This document shows positions 17,713 to 27,361 of a DNA stretch of 64,000 nt, piece by piece. A model generated the notes under the pieces. The model saw nothing but the letters and a program-made list of their open reading frames with translations, was not told the origin of the DNA and ran no database searches. Source of the DNA: Pseudomonas chlororaphis (lineage in GTDB: Bacteria > Pseudomonadota > Gammaproteobacteria > Pseudomonadales > Pseudomonadaceae). Numbering within the stretch: position 1 is the first letter of the stretch; every line of letters starts with the position of its first letter. The stretch covers positions 1-64,000 of the forward strand of contig NZ_JSFK01000032.1 of assembly GCF_000783395.1 (NCBI RefSeq), read 5' to 3'. A program made the translations under genes and the position numbers.

Positions 17713-18879
17713 ATGACGATTGTGCTTCCCCGTTCTGCCCCGCCCACTGGCCGGCTGCTGTCCATTGATGCCCTCAGAGGCCTGGTGATTCTGTTCATGC
17801 TGCTTGACCACGTGCGCGAAACCTTTTTGCTGCATCGCCAGGTCAGCGACCCGATGGACATTGCCAGCACTGAACCGGCGCTGTTTTTCAGTCGTACCCT
17901 GGCGCATCTGTGCGCGCCGGTGTTTGTGCTGCTGACGGGATTGTCGGCGTGGTTGTTCGGCGAAAAGTACGCGGGCAAGGCCGATGTCAGTGCGTTTCTG
18001 TTCAAGCGCGGTCTGTTTCTGGTGGTGCTGGAGTTCACGCTGGTGAACTTCGCATGGACGTTCCAGCTGCCGCCGAGTGTGATTTATCTGCAAGTGATCT
18101 GGGCGATCGGTTTGAGCATGATCGCCTTGTCGCTGCTGGTCTGGCTGCCGCGCTGGCTGCTGCTGACGTTGAGCCTGACGATCATCGCCGGACACAACCT
18201 GCTCGACGCGGTGCACTTTCCAGTGGAGTCGGCGCTGCATGTGCCGTGGGCGATTTTGCATGATCGCGGCTGGATCGACGTCAGCGACACTCTGCGTCTG
18301 CGCACCTCCTATCCGTTGCTGCCGTGGATCGGTGTGATCGGCCTGGGTTATGCGCTGGGGCCGTGGTTTGCTCGCGGCGTTGAAGCGGGTTTGCGTCAGT
18401 GGCAACTGCTGATCGCGGGGAGCGCAGGACTGCTTGGCTTTGTCGGGTTGCGGCTGATCAACGGCTATGGCGAAAAACCATGGGCCGTGGGCGACACGTC
18501 GGTGCACACCCTGATGAGCTTTTTCAACATCACCAAGTACCCACCGTCGTTGCTGTTTATCGCGCTGACCGTGAGCGTCGGGCTGTTGCTGCTACTGGCC
18601 TTCGAGCGTGTGCAGGGCCGTCGCTGGATTCGCTGGCTAACCGTGTTCGGTTCGGCGCCGATGTTTTTCTATCTGCTGCATCTGTACGCGTTGAAGGTGT
18701 TGTACCTGATCGGCGTGGCGCTGTTCGGGCTGAATCAGGGCAGCTATTTCGGCTTCTCCTCAGTTGCGGCCATCTGGCTGGCGGCAGCGCTTCTGTCAAT
18801 TGCGCTGTTCCCGGCCGTGCGCTGGTTCTCGGCATTGAAGGCCCGTCGCCGCGACATCGCCTGGCTGAAGTACTTGTAA
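17713..18879 (+). CDS. Multi-spanning membrane protein, DUF1624/acyltransferase type
   Basis: A 388-residue integral membrane protein with about ten hydrophobic segments. The opening 'SIDALRGLVILFMLLDHVRE' is characteristic of the DUF1624/heparan-alpha-glucosaminide N-acetyltransferase-like family, with the conserved Asp-Ala-x-Arg-Gly and a membrane-embedded His. These proteins may move acyl groups across the membrane to a sugar. It is flanked by the PqiA pair (divergent) and a LysR gene (convergent, 4 bases apart), so it is a single-gene unit with unknown substrate. Confidence 0.85.
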   Translation: MTIVLPRSAPPTGRLLSIDALRGLVILFMLLDHVRETFLLHRQVSDPMDIASTEPALFFSRTLAHLCAPVFVLLTGLSAWLFGEKYAGKADVSAFLFKRGLFLVVLEFTLVNFAWTFQLPPSVIYLQVIWAIGLSMIALSLLVWLPRWLLLTLSLTIIAGHNLLDAVHFPVESALHVPWAILHDRGWIDVSDTLRLRTSYPLLPWIGVIGLGYALGPWFARGVEAGLRQWQLLIAGSAGLLGFVGLRLINGYGEKPWAVGDTSVHTLMSFFNITKYPPSLLFIALTVSVGLLLLLAFERVQGRRWIRWLTVFGSAPMFFYLLHLYALKVLYLIGVALFGLNQGSYFGFSSVAAIWLAAALLSIALFPAVRWFSALKARRRDIAWLKYL

Positions 18880-18883
18880 ACGC

Positions 18884-19774
18884 CTAGCGCCGGTTGCGCA
18901 CGAAGTCGATAAACGCTTTGAGCGGTGCCGGCACATGACGCCGGCTCGGGTAGTACAGGTGCAGGCCCGGATAGTACGGGCACCAGTCAGCCAGTACTTG
19001 CACCAGCCGCCCGCTGGCCAGGTGTTCGCTGACCATGTCTTCGAACACATAGGCCAGGCCCAGCCCTTGCAGCGCGGGCCCGACCATCAGGCTGACATCG
19101 CCGAGGGTCAGCGGACCGTTGACTTCGATTTCCTGGGCGATGCCGCCGCGTTCGAGTTCCCAGCGGTACATCGAGCCGCTGGGAAAGCGGTGGCGGATGC
19201 ACGGCAGTCCGTGCAGGTCCTCAGGCTTTTGTGGCGCCGCGTGGCGTGCAAAAAAGGCCGGTGAACCGACCACCACCGAGCGCATTGTCGGGCCGATCGG
19301 CAGCGACACCATGTCGGCCTCAAGGCGATCGCCGAAGCGCACGCCGGCATCAAAACCGTTGGCGACGATATCCAGCAGTGCATCGCTTTCCACCACTTCC
19401 AGGCGGATGTCCGGATAGGCCAGCAAAAACTCGCTGGCAATCGGCAGCAATACCAATTCGCAGGCTTGCCGCCCCGAGGTGATGCGCAAGTTGCCTGAGG
19501 GTTTATCGCGGAAGTGATTGAGGTCTTCCAAAGCATCGTCGATGTCGCGGAATGCCGGTTTCAGTCGGGCATACAGGCGCTCGCCAGCCTCGGTCAATGC
19601 CACGCTGCGAGTGGTGCGATTGAACAGGCGCACGCCAAGACGATTCTCTAGTGCCTTTACCGAATGGCTTAACGCGGACGGCGTCAGGCCTAGCTCGATT
19701 GCCGCTTTGCTGAAATTCAACTGCTGAGCGGTGCAGAGGAATACCGAAAGATCTGCCGCTGAAGGGGTTTTCAT
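18884..19774 (-). CDS. LysR-family regulator
   Basis: LysR-type regulator of 296 residues. The helix-turn-helix lies at about residues 17-37 ('NFSKAAIELGLTPSALSHSV') and the effector domain has 'DAGVRFGDRLEADMVSLPIG', typical of the DsdC/PtxR-like group in which the second half ends '...YPSRRHVPAPLKAFIDFV'. It is divergent from the SDR gene at 19905 (130 bases), its likely target, together with the efflux gene downstream. Confidence 0.9.
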   Translation of the reverse strand: MKTPSAADLSVFLCTAQQLNFSKAAIELGLTPSALSHSVKALENRLGVRLFNRTTRSVALTEAGERLYARLKPAFRDIDDALEDLNHFRDKPSGNLRITSGRQACELVLLPIASEFLLAYPDIRLEVVESDALLDIVANGFDAGVRFGDRLEADMVSLPIGPTMRSVVVGSPAFFARHAAPQKPEDLHGLPCIRHRFPSGSMYRWELERGGIAQEIEVNGPLTLGDVSLMVGPALQGLGLAYVFEDMVSEHLASGRLVQVLADWCPYYPGLHLYYPSRRHVPAPLKAFIDFVRNRR

Positions 19775-19904
19775 CTGTGAATGCCTTTCACAAAGTCATG
19801 CAAAATTGCTGGGATTATCACATCAGTAACACGGCCTTAAAGTCGCTTCAACTCATCAAGAAGACTCGGCACTACCGCCAGGGTCGCAGACAGGAGGAGT
19901 TGAT

Positions 19905-20735
19905 ATGCGTACCTGGTTCATTACTGGCGCTTCCCGTGGTTTTGGTAGCCTCATTGCAGCACGCGCCCTGCGTGCCGGCGACGCGGTGATCGCCACCGCA
20001 CGTAACCCGCAAGACATAACCGAGCGCCTCGGCGAGCAACCGAACCTGCTGGCGGTGCGCCTCGACGTCACCCGCGAGGAAGAAGCGCACCACGCGGTTG
20101 CCGAAGGCATCAAGCGTTTTGGCCGTATCGATGTGCTGATCAACAACGCCGGTTTTGGTGTGCTCGGCGCCGTTGAAGAAACCAGCGCCAGCGAGACCGA
20201 GCGCTTGTTCGCGACCAATGTGTTCGGCCTGCTCAACGTCACCCGCGCGGTGTTGCCGCATATGCGGGCGCAACGCAGTGGGCGAGTGATCAACATCTCG
20301 TCGATCGGCGGCTATCAGGCTTACATGGGCTGGGGCGTTTACGGCTCGACCAAATTTGCCGTCGAAGGCATCACCGAAGCGTTGCATCAGGAACTGGCGC
20401 CGCTGGGCATTCAAGCCACGGTGGTCGAGCCGGGCTTCTTCCGCACGGATTTCCTTGATGAACAGTCACTGATCAAAACCCGGCTTGAGCTGGCGGACTA
20501 TGACGAAACCGTTGGCAAGATGCGTGCGTTCGCCGAGGCGGCCAACCATGCGCAACCGGGTGATCCGCAGAAGTTTGCCGAGGCGATGCTGGCGCTGGTC
20601 AATGCGCCGAATCCGCCGCAACGCCTGGCGCTGGGCAGTGACACGGTGGCGCGGATCGAGGCGAAGAATCGGTTGGTGGCGCAGGAGTTGGCCGAGTGGA
20701 ATGAGCTGGCGCTGTCTACCGATTTCGCTAACTGA
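19905..20735 (+). CDS. Short-chain dehydrogenase/reductase
   Basis: Classical SDR of 276 residues. The cofactor motif 'ITGASRGFG' is at about residues 6-14, 'NNAGFG' near 80, and the catalytic triad is visible as Ser ('ISSIGG'), then Tyr-x-x-x-Lys in 'YGSTKFAVE'. An excellent AGGAGGAG lies six bases before ATG 19905. Substrate is unknown; the group is often annotated as an oxidoreductase of small carbonyl compounds. It is divergent from a LysR gene and ends in a terminator. Confidence 0.9.
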   Translation: MRTWFITGASRGFGSLIAARALRAGDAVIATARNPQDITERLGEQPNLLAVRLDVTREEEAHHAVAEGIKRFGRIDVLINNAGFGVLGAVEETSASETERLFATNVFGLLNVTRAVLPHMRAQRSGRVINISSIGGYQAYMGWGVYGSTKFAVEGITEALHQELAPLGIQATVVEPGFFRTDFLDEQSLIKTRLELADYDETVGKMRAFAEAANHAQPGDPQKFAEAMLALVNAPNPPQRLALGSDTVARIEAKNRLVAQELAEWNELALSTDFAN

Positions 20736-20747
20736 ACGCCGGAGCTG

Positions 20748-20777
20748 TGAGAGCGAGGCTGCTCGCTCTCATCTTTT
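20748..20777 (+). terminator. Rho-independent terminator
   Basis: TGAGAGCGAG...CTCGCTCTCA with a four-base loop, followed by TCTTTTTC, directly after the SDR stop codon. It separates the SDR from the efflux gene. Confidence 0.85.
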
Positions 20778-20867
20778 TCGTGCGCAAACTTCGGTGGATT
20801 TTTCTGTGTATTTCGCGCCTTATTCGCTGCGCAACGCAGCTTTGTGATTTCTCAAAGGATGGAACGA

Positions 20868-22412
20868 ATGATTTCTATGACTCAGCCGCACGGAGCGCGC
20901 GACAAGTTGCTCATACTCGCGGCCGTGTGCCTCTCGGCACTGGTCCTGCCGTTAAGTTTTACTGGCGGTGCGGTGGCGACACCGGCCATCGGCCGTGACT
21001 TGGGCGGCAGCCCGGTGGCGCTGACCTGGATCACCAATGCGTTCATGTTGTCGTTCGGCAGCCTGCTCATGGCCGCCGGCGCGTTGGCGGATGTTTACGG
21101 ACGCAAACGCCTGTTCACCTTCGGCATGTTGCTGTTTACCGCCGCGTCGTTTGCGCAGAGTCTGGCGCCTTCGGTGTTCTGGCTGGATGTGTTGCGTGCC
21201 GTACAAGGTGTGGCGGGGGCGGCGGCGCTGGCCAGTGGTTCGGCGGCGTTGGCACAAGAGTTTGAAGGCCATGCCCGGACTCGGGCGTATAGCGTGCTCG
21301 GCACGACGTTCGGCATTGGTCTGGCCTTCGGGCCGTTGGTGACGGGCGCGCTGATCGAGGCCTTCAACTGGCGGGCGATTTTTGTCTTTACCGCGTTGAT
21401 TGGAATCATCGCGTTGGTTTTCGGGGTGCCGCGCATGCGCGAAACCCGCGACCCGGATGCCAAAGGGCTGGACTGGCCTGGCACGCTGCTGTTCAGCGCG
21501 ATGCTGGCGCTGTTCACCTTTGGCCTGATTCAGGCGCCGGACAGTGGCTGGGACAGTCCGCTGGTGATCGGTTTGCTGGGCGCTTCGGCGGTGTTGCTGG
21601 CGGCGTTCGTACTCGTCGAAATGCGCGTCGAACGGCCGATGCTCGATCTGACGCTGTTCCGTTATCCGCGATTCATTGGCGTGCAGATGCTGCCGATCGG
21701 CACGTGTTTCTGCTACATCGTGCTGGTGGTGATGTTGCCGCTGCGCTTCATCGGCGTTGAGGGCTTGAGCGAGATCGATGCCGGTCTGCTGTTACTGGCG
21801 TTGTCCGCACCGATGCTGGTGGTGCCGATGCTGGCGGCCTCGCTGGCGCGTTTTGTTTCCGCCGGCATCTTGTCTGGCGCGGGGTTCCTGATTGCTGCCG
21901 TGGGCCTGCATTGGCTGAGTCTGTACAACGTCGGTGACGCGAAATTTGCGCTGGTGGTGCCGATGTTGCTGATCGGTATTGGCGCCGGTTTGCCGTGGGG
22001 GCTGATGGATGGTTTGTCGGTCAGTGTCGTGCCGAAAGAGCGCGCCGGCATGGCGGCGGGCATCTTCAGCACTGTGCGGGTGGCGGGTGAGGGGATTGCC
22101 TTGGCGATTGTCGCGGCGGTGCTGGCGTCATTGCTGCACGCCGATCTGTCGAGTGCCCTGCACGCGGTGACGGGTAGCACCGAGGCCTCGTTGATTGCCG
22201 AGACCGCGCACCGGGTGACCACGGGTGATATGGCGCATGCGATCAACACGGTTCCGGGGCTGGCCAACGAACGTCTGGTGCAAGGGTATGCTGCGGCGTT
22301 TCAGTATCTGTTGCACATCCTGACAGTCATCACGCTGGTGTCGGCGGCGGTGGTGTTGGGGTTGTTGAGCAAGGATCGCAGCGTCGCCGAGCCACAACAG
22401 GCTGCCGCATAA
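20868..22412 (+). CDS. DHA2-family MFS efflux transporter
   Basis: Drug:proton antiporter-2 type carrier (EmrB/QacA group), 514 residues and 14 predicted membrane segments. Motif A is visible as 'GALADVYGRKRLF', and motif C-like 'GTTFGIGLAFGPLVTG' is in segment 5. AAGGA lies eight bases before ATG 20868; in-frame GTG 20844 and ATG 20877 are less likely. Probably exports toxic compounds with proton exchange. No outer-membrane or fusion partner is adjacent, so it may act alone in the inner membrane. Confidence 0.9.
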   Translation: MISMTQPHGARDKLLILAAVCLSALVLPLSFTGGAVATPAIGRDLGGSPVALTWITNAFMLSFGSLLMAAGALADVYGRKRLFTFGMLLFTAASFAQSLAPSVFWLDVLRAVQGVAGAAALASGSAALAQEFEGHARTRAYSVLGTTFGIGLAFGPLVTGALIEAFNWRAIFVFTALIGIIALVFGVPRMRETRDPDAKGLDWPGTLLFSAMLALFTFGLIQAPDSGWDSPLVIGLLGASAVLLAAFVLVEMRVERPMLDLTLFRYPRFIGVQMLPIGTCFCYIVLVVMLPLRFIGVEGLSEIDAGLLLLALSAPMLVVPMLAASLARFVSAGILSGAGFLIAAVGLHWLSLYNVGDAKFALVVPMLLIGIGAGLPWGLMDGLSVSVVPKERAGMAAGIFSTVRVAGEGIALAIVAAVLASLLHADLSSALHAVTGSTEASLIAETAHRVTTGDMAHAINTVPGLANERLVQGYAAAFQYLLHILTVITLVSAAVVLGLLSKDRSVAEPQQAAA

Positions 22413-22418
22413 ACCCAA

Positions 22419-22645
22419 TGTGGGAGCGAGCTTGCTCGCGAAAGCGGACTATCAGTTGGCATAAATGTCGACTGATGCACCGCGATCGCTGGCAAGCCAG
22501 CTCCCACAGGGTTCCAGGGTGTCTGCAGCATCAGTAGTTACACCGCAGTCATTGTGGGAGCTGGCTTGCCAGCGCTGGGGCCGGTGCATTCAGCATCTTC
22601 ATCGCTTGATGCACCGCTATCGCGAGCAGGCTCACTCCCACAGGG
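22419..22645. repeat. Cluster of four REP elements
   Basis: Four arms: TGTGGGAGCGAGCTTGCTCG (about 22420), TCGCTGGCAAGCCAGCTCCC (about 22486), GGGAGCTGGCTTGCCAGCG (about 22556) and TCGCGAGCAGGCTCACTCCC (about 22620). Two sequence sub-types alternate in two inverted pairs, between the convergent efflux and sad genes. Confidence 0.85.
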
Positions 22646-22661
22646 TTTTGTGGTGTCTGGA

Positions 22662-24053
22662 TTATTTGCGATCCAGCCACACGGTTTGCGCATTGCAGAA
22701 CTCACGCACGCCGAAGTGCGACAGTTCACGACCGAAACCGCTCTTCTTCACGCCGCCAAAGGTCACGCGCGGGTCGCTGGCGGAGTAGCCGTTGATGAAT
22801 ACGCCGCCGGTGTCCAGTTCGCTGGTCAGTTGCTGCGCCAGTGCCACGTTGGCGGTGTAAATGGTTGCGGTCAGGCCGAACTCGCTGTCGTTGGCCAAGG
22901 CCACGGCATGCGCGCAATCGCGGGCCGTGATGATCGACGCGACCGGGCCGAACAGTTCCTGTTTGAACGAGGTCATGCGGTCGGTGACATCGGCCAGTAC
23001 GGTCGGCTCGTAGTAGTTGCCCGGGCCTTCGGACTTGCCGCCGCCGAGCAACAGCGTTGCGCCTTCTTCAAGGGTGTCGCGCACTTGCTGGTCGAGCTCA
23101 TCACGCAGGTCGAAGCGTGCCATCGGGCCGATGTAGGTTTCAGCGGATAGTGGATCACCGACCTTCAACTTACGCGTAGCCTCGACGAATTTACGGGTGA
23201 ATTCCTCAACCACGCCTTCTTCGATAATCAGCCGCTTGGCTGCCGCGCAGACCTGACCGGAGTTCTGGTAGCGACCAATGACCGCTGCTTGCACCGCTTC
23301 ATCCAGATCGGCGTCGTTGAGCACGATAAACGGATCGGAACCGCCGAGTTCCAGCACGCATTTCTTCAGCGCGGCACCGGCCTGAGCGCCGATGGCCATA
23401 CCGGCACGTACGCTACCAGTCAGCGTTACAGCGGCGATGCGCGGATCGGCAATCGCGGTAGATACGCCTTCCGGAGTGACGTTGATCACCTCGAAAACAC
23501 CCTCGGCGAAACCGGCGCGGGTGAAGGCGTCGCGCAACAGATAGGCGCTGCCCATCACGTTCGGCGCATGTTTGAGCACGTATGTGTTGCCGGCGATCAG
23601 CGCCGGTACGGCACCGCGCAGCACTTGCCAGATCGGGAAGTTCCACGGCATCACCGCGAGAATCGGGCCGAGCGGACGGTATTCGATGCGCGCTTTGCCG
23701 CCTTCAACCTGAGTCGGTTCGGCATCGAGCATCGCCGGGCCGTGTTCGGCGTACCACTCGCAGAGCTTGGCGCATTTCTCGATTTCACCACGGGCCTGAG
23801 CAATCGGCTTACCCATTTCCTGGGTGATCATCGTGGCCATGGCTTCGCTGGTTTCACGCAACGCACCGGCGAGGGCGGTCAATAAGCGCGAGCGATCTTG
23901 CAGCGGCTTGCGCTTCCACTTGCCGAAACCGAAAGCTGCGCGGGTCAGTGCGGCGTCGAGGGCGGTGGCGGATTCAAACGCGTAATGACCGATCTGCTCG
24001 CCGTTGGCGGGGTTGATCGAGATGGCGTGGGTCTGGCTGGAAATCTGGCTCAT
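22662..24053 (-). CDS. sad: Succinate-semialdehyde dehydrogenase, Sad/YneI type
   Basis: NAD(P)-dependent aldehyde dehydrogenase of 463 residues from ATG 24053. It is close to E. coli Sad along its whole length, including 'THAISINPA', 'GPARMLDAEPT'-like region, and 'FGRELSHFG'. Catalytic residues are Asn138, Lys161, Glu235 and Cys269 ('NSGQVCAAAKR'). It oxidises succinate semialdehyde to succinate in GABA or putrescine breakdown, feeding the TCA cycle. It is divergent from a ptrR-like LysR gene, the same arrangement as sad and ptrR (yneJ) in E. coli, which supports the assignment. Confidence 0.93.
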   Translation of the reverse strand: MSQISSQTHAISINPANGEQIGHYAFESATALDAALTRAAFGFGKWKRKPLQDRSRLLTALAGALRETSEAMATMITQEMGKPIAQARGEIEKCAKLCEWYAEHGPAMLDAEPTQVEGGKARIEYRPLGPILAVMPWNFPIWQVLRGAVPALIAGNTYVLKHAPNVMGSAYLLRDAFTRAGFAEGVFEVINVTPEGVSTAIADPRIAAVTLTGSVRAGMAIGAQAGAALKKCVLELGGSDPFIVLNDADLDEAVQAAVIGRYQNSGQVCAAAKRLIIEEGVVEEFTRKFVEATRKLKVGDPLSAETYIGPMARFDLRDELDQQVRDTLEEGATLLLGGGKSEGPGNYYEPTVLADVTDRMTSFKQELFGPVASIITARDCAHAVALANDSEFGLTATIYTANVALAQQLTSELDTGGVFINGYSASDPRVTFGGVKKSGFGRELSHFGVREFCNAQTVWLDRK

Positions 24054-24156
24054 GGCGTCGTCCTGCATGTTCGTCGGATGAGCCTAGAGTAGGGTGGTGT
24101 TTGTTTTCTGGAAACTGAATAATAAAGATCGTTTCTTTCACGAATGGAGAATGACT

Positions 24157-25035
24157 ATGGATCTGGTGCAGCTGGAAATCTTCAAAGCCGTTGCCGAACA
24201 CGGCAGCATCAGCGCCGCCGCCGCGCAGATCCATCGCGTGCCGTCGAACCTGACCACGCGGATCAAGCAGCTAGAGCAGGATCTGGGCGTTGATCTGTTT
24301 ATCCGCGAGAAAAGCCGTTTGCGTTTGTCGCCGGCCGGGTGGAGTTTTCTTGAATACGCGCGACGGATTCTCGACCTGGTACAGGAGGCTCGGGCCACGG
24401 TGGCGGGGGAGGAACCGCAGGGCGCGTTTCCATTGGGTTCACTGGAAAGCACAGCGGCGGTGCGCATTCCCGAATTACTTGCGGCGTACAACCAACTGCA
24501 CCCGAAAGTCGACCTCGACCTGTCCACCGGGCCGTCCGGCACGATGATCGACGGTGTGCTCTCCGGGCGTCTGGCCGCAGCGTTTGTCGACGGCCCGGTG
24601 CTGCACCCGACGCTGGAAGGCGTGCCGGCGTTCGAGGAGGAAATGGTCATCATCGCCCCGATCAACCACGCGCCCGTCAAGCGCGCAGCGGACGTAAACG
24701 GCGAGAACATTTATGCCTTCCGTTCCAACTGCTCCTACCGTCACCACTTTGAAAAATGGTTCAGCACCGACGCCGCCGTACCGGGCAAGATCTTCGAAAT
24801 GGAGTCGTATCATGGCATGCTCGCCTGCGTCAGCGCCGGTGCCGGCCTGGCGCTGATGCCGCGCAAAATGCTGCAGAGCATGCCCGGCAGTGCCACGGTC
24901 AGCGTCTGGCCATTGGCGGCGGATTTTCGCTATCTGACCACTTGGCTGGTGTGGCGACGGGGCACGGTGTCGCGCAGCCTGAGCATGTTTGTGCGTTTGC
25001 TGGAAGAGCGCGGGGTGGTGCGCGCAGACGCATGA
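24157..25035 (+). CDS. ptrR: LysR-family regulator PtrR/YneJ
   Basis: LysR-type regulator of 292 residues. Start taken at ATG 24157 (MDLVQLEIF), seven bases after TGGAGA; ATG 24151 is also in frame. The helix-turn-helix 'SISAAAAQIHRVPSNLTTRI' and the stretches 'RLRLSPAGWSF', 'GSLESTAAVRIPELLA' and 'ESYHGMLACV' closely match E. coli PtrR. In E. coli PtrR controls putrescine use through sad. Here it is divergent from sad with about 100 bases between, so regulation of sad is very likely. Confidence 0.9.
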   Translation: MDLVQLEIFKAVAEHGSISAAAAQIHRVPSNLTTRIKQLEQDLGVDLFIREKSRLRLSPAGWSFLEYARRILDLVQEARATVAGEEPQGAFPLGSLESTAAVRIPELLAAYNQLHPKVDLDLSTGPSGTMIDGVLSGRLAAAFVDGPVLHPTLEGVPAFEEEMVIIAPINHAPVKRAADVNGENIYAFRSNCSYRHHFEKWFSTDAAVPGKIFEMESYHGMLACVSAGAGLALMPRKMLQSMPGSATVSVWPLAADFRYLTTWLVWRRGTVSRSLSMFVRLLEERGVVRADA

Positions 25036-25062
25036 TCGCGTCTGCCGCGCACTGGATCGCTG

Positions 25063-26628
25063 TTATTGCCCGTCGACGCTGCGTGGCAGCTGCAGCGGAT
25101 TGCCTTCGCGCAACACCTCTGGCAACAACTCATCGGGAAACCCTTGATACGCCACGGGCCGCAAGAAGCGTTCGATCGAGGTCATGCCGACCGAGGTGAA
25201 ACGGCTGTCCGACGTCGCCGGAAACGGCCCGCCGTGCACCGTGGCGTACGTCACTTCCTGTGGATGCGCGAAAGCGTTGACGACGATGCGTCCGGTGCGG
25301 CGTTCAAGGATCGGTAGCAGGCGCCGCGCGAGTTCCAGGTCCGCATCTTCAAGGTGGATGGCGGCGCTGAGTTGTCCCCTGAACGAGCGGGCGACCGCCA
25401 GCAGTTCCTCGGCATCACTGACCGCCACCAGCAGCGCCGACGGGCCGAACACTTCATGGGCCAGTGCTGGATCGCTGAGAAAATGCTGGCCCTCGATTTC
25501 CAGCAAGGCCGCACGTCCGGCGAACGTGGCATCGGCCGGCGCGCCTATCGCGATCACCTGCGCGCCGGCACCTTCCATCGCCATCAGACCCTCGACGTAG
25601 GCGCCATGAATGCCCGGCGTCAGCATTGTCCGCGCCGGTGCTTCGCTGACCCGTTTGCGCATGGCGCTGCGCAGCTCTTCAAACCCGGCACCACGAATGG
25701 CAATAAGGATCGACGGACACAAACAGGCCTGACCGACGTTGACCAGCATCCGTTCGATAAAGCCGTCCCCGATCTCGGCGCCGCGAGCCGCCAGCGCCTC
25801 GGGCAGGATGAAGGTCGGGTTGACGCTGGTCATCTCGGTGAACACCGGGATCGGCTCGGGGCGCAATTGTGCGCGACGATAGAGCGCCATGCCGCCCTGT
25901 TCAGATCCGGTAAACGTCACGGCTTTGATCAGCGGATGATCGACCAGCGCTTCGCCAATGGCATTGCCGCCACCGCGCACCATCGAGAAAACACCTTCGG
26001 GCAAGCCATGCGCCTGCACGGCCTTACGAATGGCCCGCGCCTGGATTTCCGAAGCGCCGGGATGCGCGTTGTGTGCCTTGAGAATCACCGGTGCCCCGGC
26101 CGCCAGTGCCGAAGCGGTATCGCCACCCGCCACTGAGTAGGAAATCGGGAAGTTGCTCGCGCCGAAAATCGCCACCGGGCCGATGGCGATTTTTTGCAGG
26201 CGATGATCCATTCGTGGGCGCGGCTGACGCTGAGGTTGCGCGGGGTCGATGGCCAGTTGTAAAAAGCGGCCCCGGCGCACCACATCGGCGAACTGGCGGA
26301 ACTGGGTCGCGGCTCTCAACGCTTCGCCCTCAAGCTGTGCTTCGGGCAGTCCGGTTTCCAGGGCCGCGCGTGCCGCCAGTTCGCTACGAACCTCATCGAG
26401 GTTGTCAGCGATGCTCTCAAGGAACGCCGCGCGTTCGACCAGTGAGGTGTGGCTGTAGCGGTCGAATGCCGAATCGGCGAGTGTCGCTGCCTGATCAACC
26501 TGCGCGGCACCGCCGAAGGTGAAGTCCGGTTCAATCAACTGATCGCTGGCCGGGTTCAGCGCTTTCATCGTTCCTTCGGTGGCGGCGACATCCGCCGCGC
26601 CGATCAGCAAATGGCCGGTCAGACTCAT
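25063..26628 (-). CDS. Aldehyde dehydrogenase, 2-ketoglutarate-semialdehyde type
   Basis: Aldehyde dehydrogenase of 521 residues, resembling NADP-dependent 2,5-dioxovalerate (alpha-ketoglutarate semialdehyde) dehydrogenases: 'FGASNFPISYSVAGGDTASA' around Asn159, Lys184, Glu265 ('TEMTSVNP') and catalytic Cys302 in 'GQACLC' (usually GQFCTNPG), with the C-terminal 'SVGMTSIERFLRPVAYQ'. The change of the motif after the cysteine sets it apart from the standard family, so the substrate may differ. Its ATG overlaps the stop of the isochorismatase-like gene, giving a coupled two-gene operon. This last step would link sugar acid or hydroxyproline breakdown to 2-oxoglutarate. Confidence 0.85.
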   Translation of the reverse strand: MSLTGHLLIGAADVAATEGTMKALNPASDQLIEPDFTFGGAAQVDQAATLADSAFDRYSHTSLVERAAFLESIADNLDEVRSELAARAALETGLPEAQLEGEALRAATQFRQFADVVRRGRFLQLAIDPAQPQRQPRPRMDHRLQKIAIGPVAIFGASNFPISYSVAGGDTASALAAGAPVILKAHNAHPGASEIQARAIRKAVQAHGLPEGVFSMVRGGGNAIGEALVDHPLIKAVTFTGSEQGGMALYRRAQLRPEPIPVFTEMTSVNPTFILPEALAARGAEIGDGFIERMLVNVGQACLCPSILIAIRGAGFEELRSAMRKRVSEAPARTMLTPGIHGAYVEGLMAMEGAGAQVIAIGAPADATFAGRAALLEIEGQHFLSDPALAHEVFGPSALLVAVSDAEELLAVARSFRGQLSAAIHLEDADLELARRLLPILERRTGRIVVNAFAHPQEVTYATVHGGPFPATSDSRFTSVGMTSIERFLRPVAYQGFPDELLPEVLREGNPLQLPRSVDGQ

Positions 26629-27263
26629 TGCGCTTCACCCTGGGATTGGAGGTTGGCAATCAGTTCGTCAGTGCTGGCAATCACGTGCGCAAATGTCGGG
26701 CCGTTGAGCTCGTGGGCGGCGTGCATCATTTCCGCTTTGAAGGCTGCTGTCGCATCGCGGACCAGGGTGACGTGGTAGCCCAGTTCCGCGGCATAGCGGG
26801 CGGTGGCTTCGATGCAGGTGTTGGCTAGCAGGCCGACGATGATCACGTGGGTGACGCCTTGCTGTTTCAGGCGAAAATCCAGGTCAGTGTTGGCGAAACC
26901 ACTGGAGCCCCAGTGTTCCTGAACCACGATATCACCGTCCTTCGGGGCGAAATCCGGGTGCCATTCACCGCCCCATTCGCCACGGGCAAAATGATGCATG
27001 TGCATGATTTTGCACTGCGTGGGGGTCGGGTGATCCCAGGTTTCGTAGTCGCCTTTTTCCCAGCGATGATGGGGTACGATGACCACCGGGATTTCCAGCT
27101 CGCGCACCGTGCGGTCGAGTTTGCGCAGGTTGTCGAGCAGGCCATTCTGCTCAGCCATCGGTTTGATCAGAGGAAATATTTTGCCGCCGTCCGAGAGAAA
27201 ATCGTTGTACGGATCGACCAACAGGTAGGCGGTTCTGTCCAGCGGGTAGGAGGTATTCGACAT
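26625..27263 (-). CDS. Isochorismatase-like cysteine hydrolase
   Basis: A 212-residue member of the isochorismatase-like hydrolase family, from ATG 27263. The nucleophile Cys150 ('NTCIEATAR') and Asp17 ('LLVDPYNDF') are in place, but the usual lysine of 'VxxKxxxSAF' is not: the matching stretch reads 'VVQEHWGSSGFANT'. This variant occurs in a sub-group of the family; activity may be on an amide or carbamoyl substrate. It is the first gene of an operon with an aldehyde dehydrogenase and is divergent from an HxlR regulator at 27362. Confidence 0.86.
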   Translation of the reverse strand: MSNTSYPLDRTAYLLVDPYNDFLSDGGKIFPLIKPMAEQNGLLDNLRKLDRTVRELEIPVVIVPHHRWEKGDYETWDHPTPTQCKIMHMHHFARGEWGGEWHPDFAPKDGDIVVQEHWGSSGFANTDLDFRLKQQGVTHVIIVGLLANTCIEATARYAAELGYHVTLVRDATAAFKAEMMHAAHELNGPTFAHVIASTDELIANLQSQGEAQ

Positions 27264-27361
27264 GGCGGCTTGCTCCGGCAATGGGATTATCGGTGCACAG
27301 GGCTTGTCCCGGCATCGTGTAGATATGATAATCATAGTAACTGTAAAAGAGGCAAGCCCTG

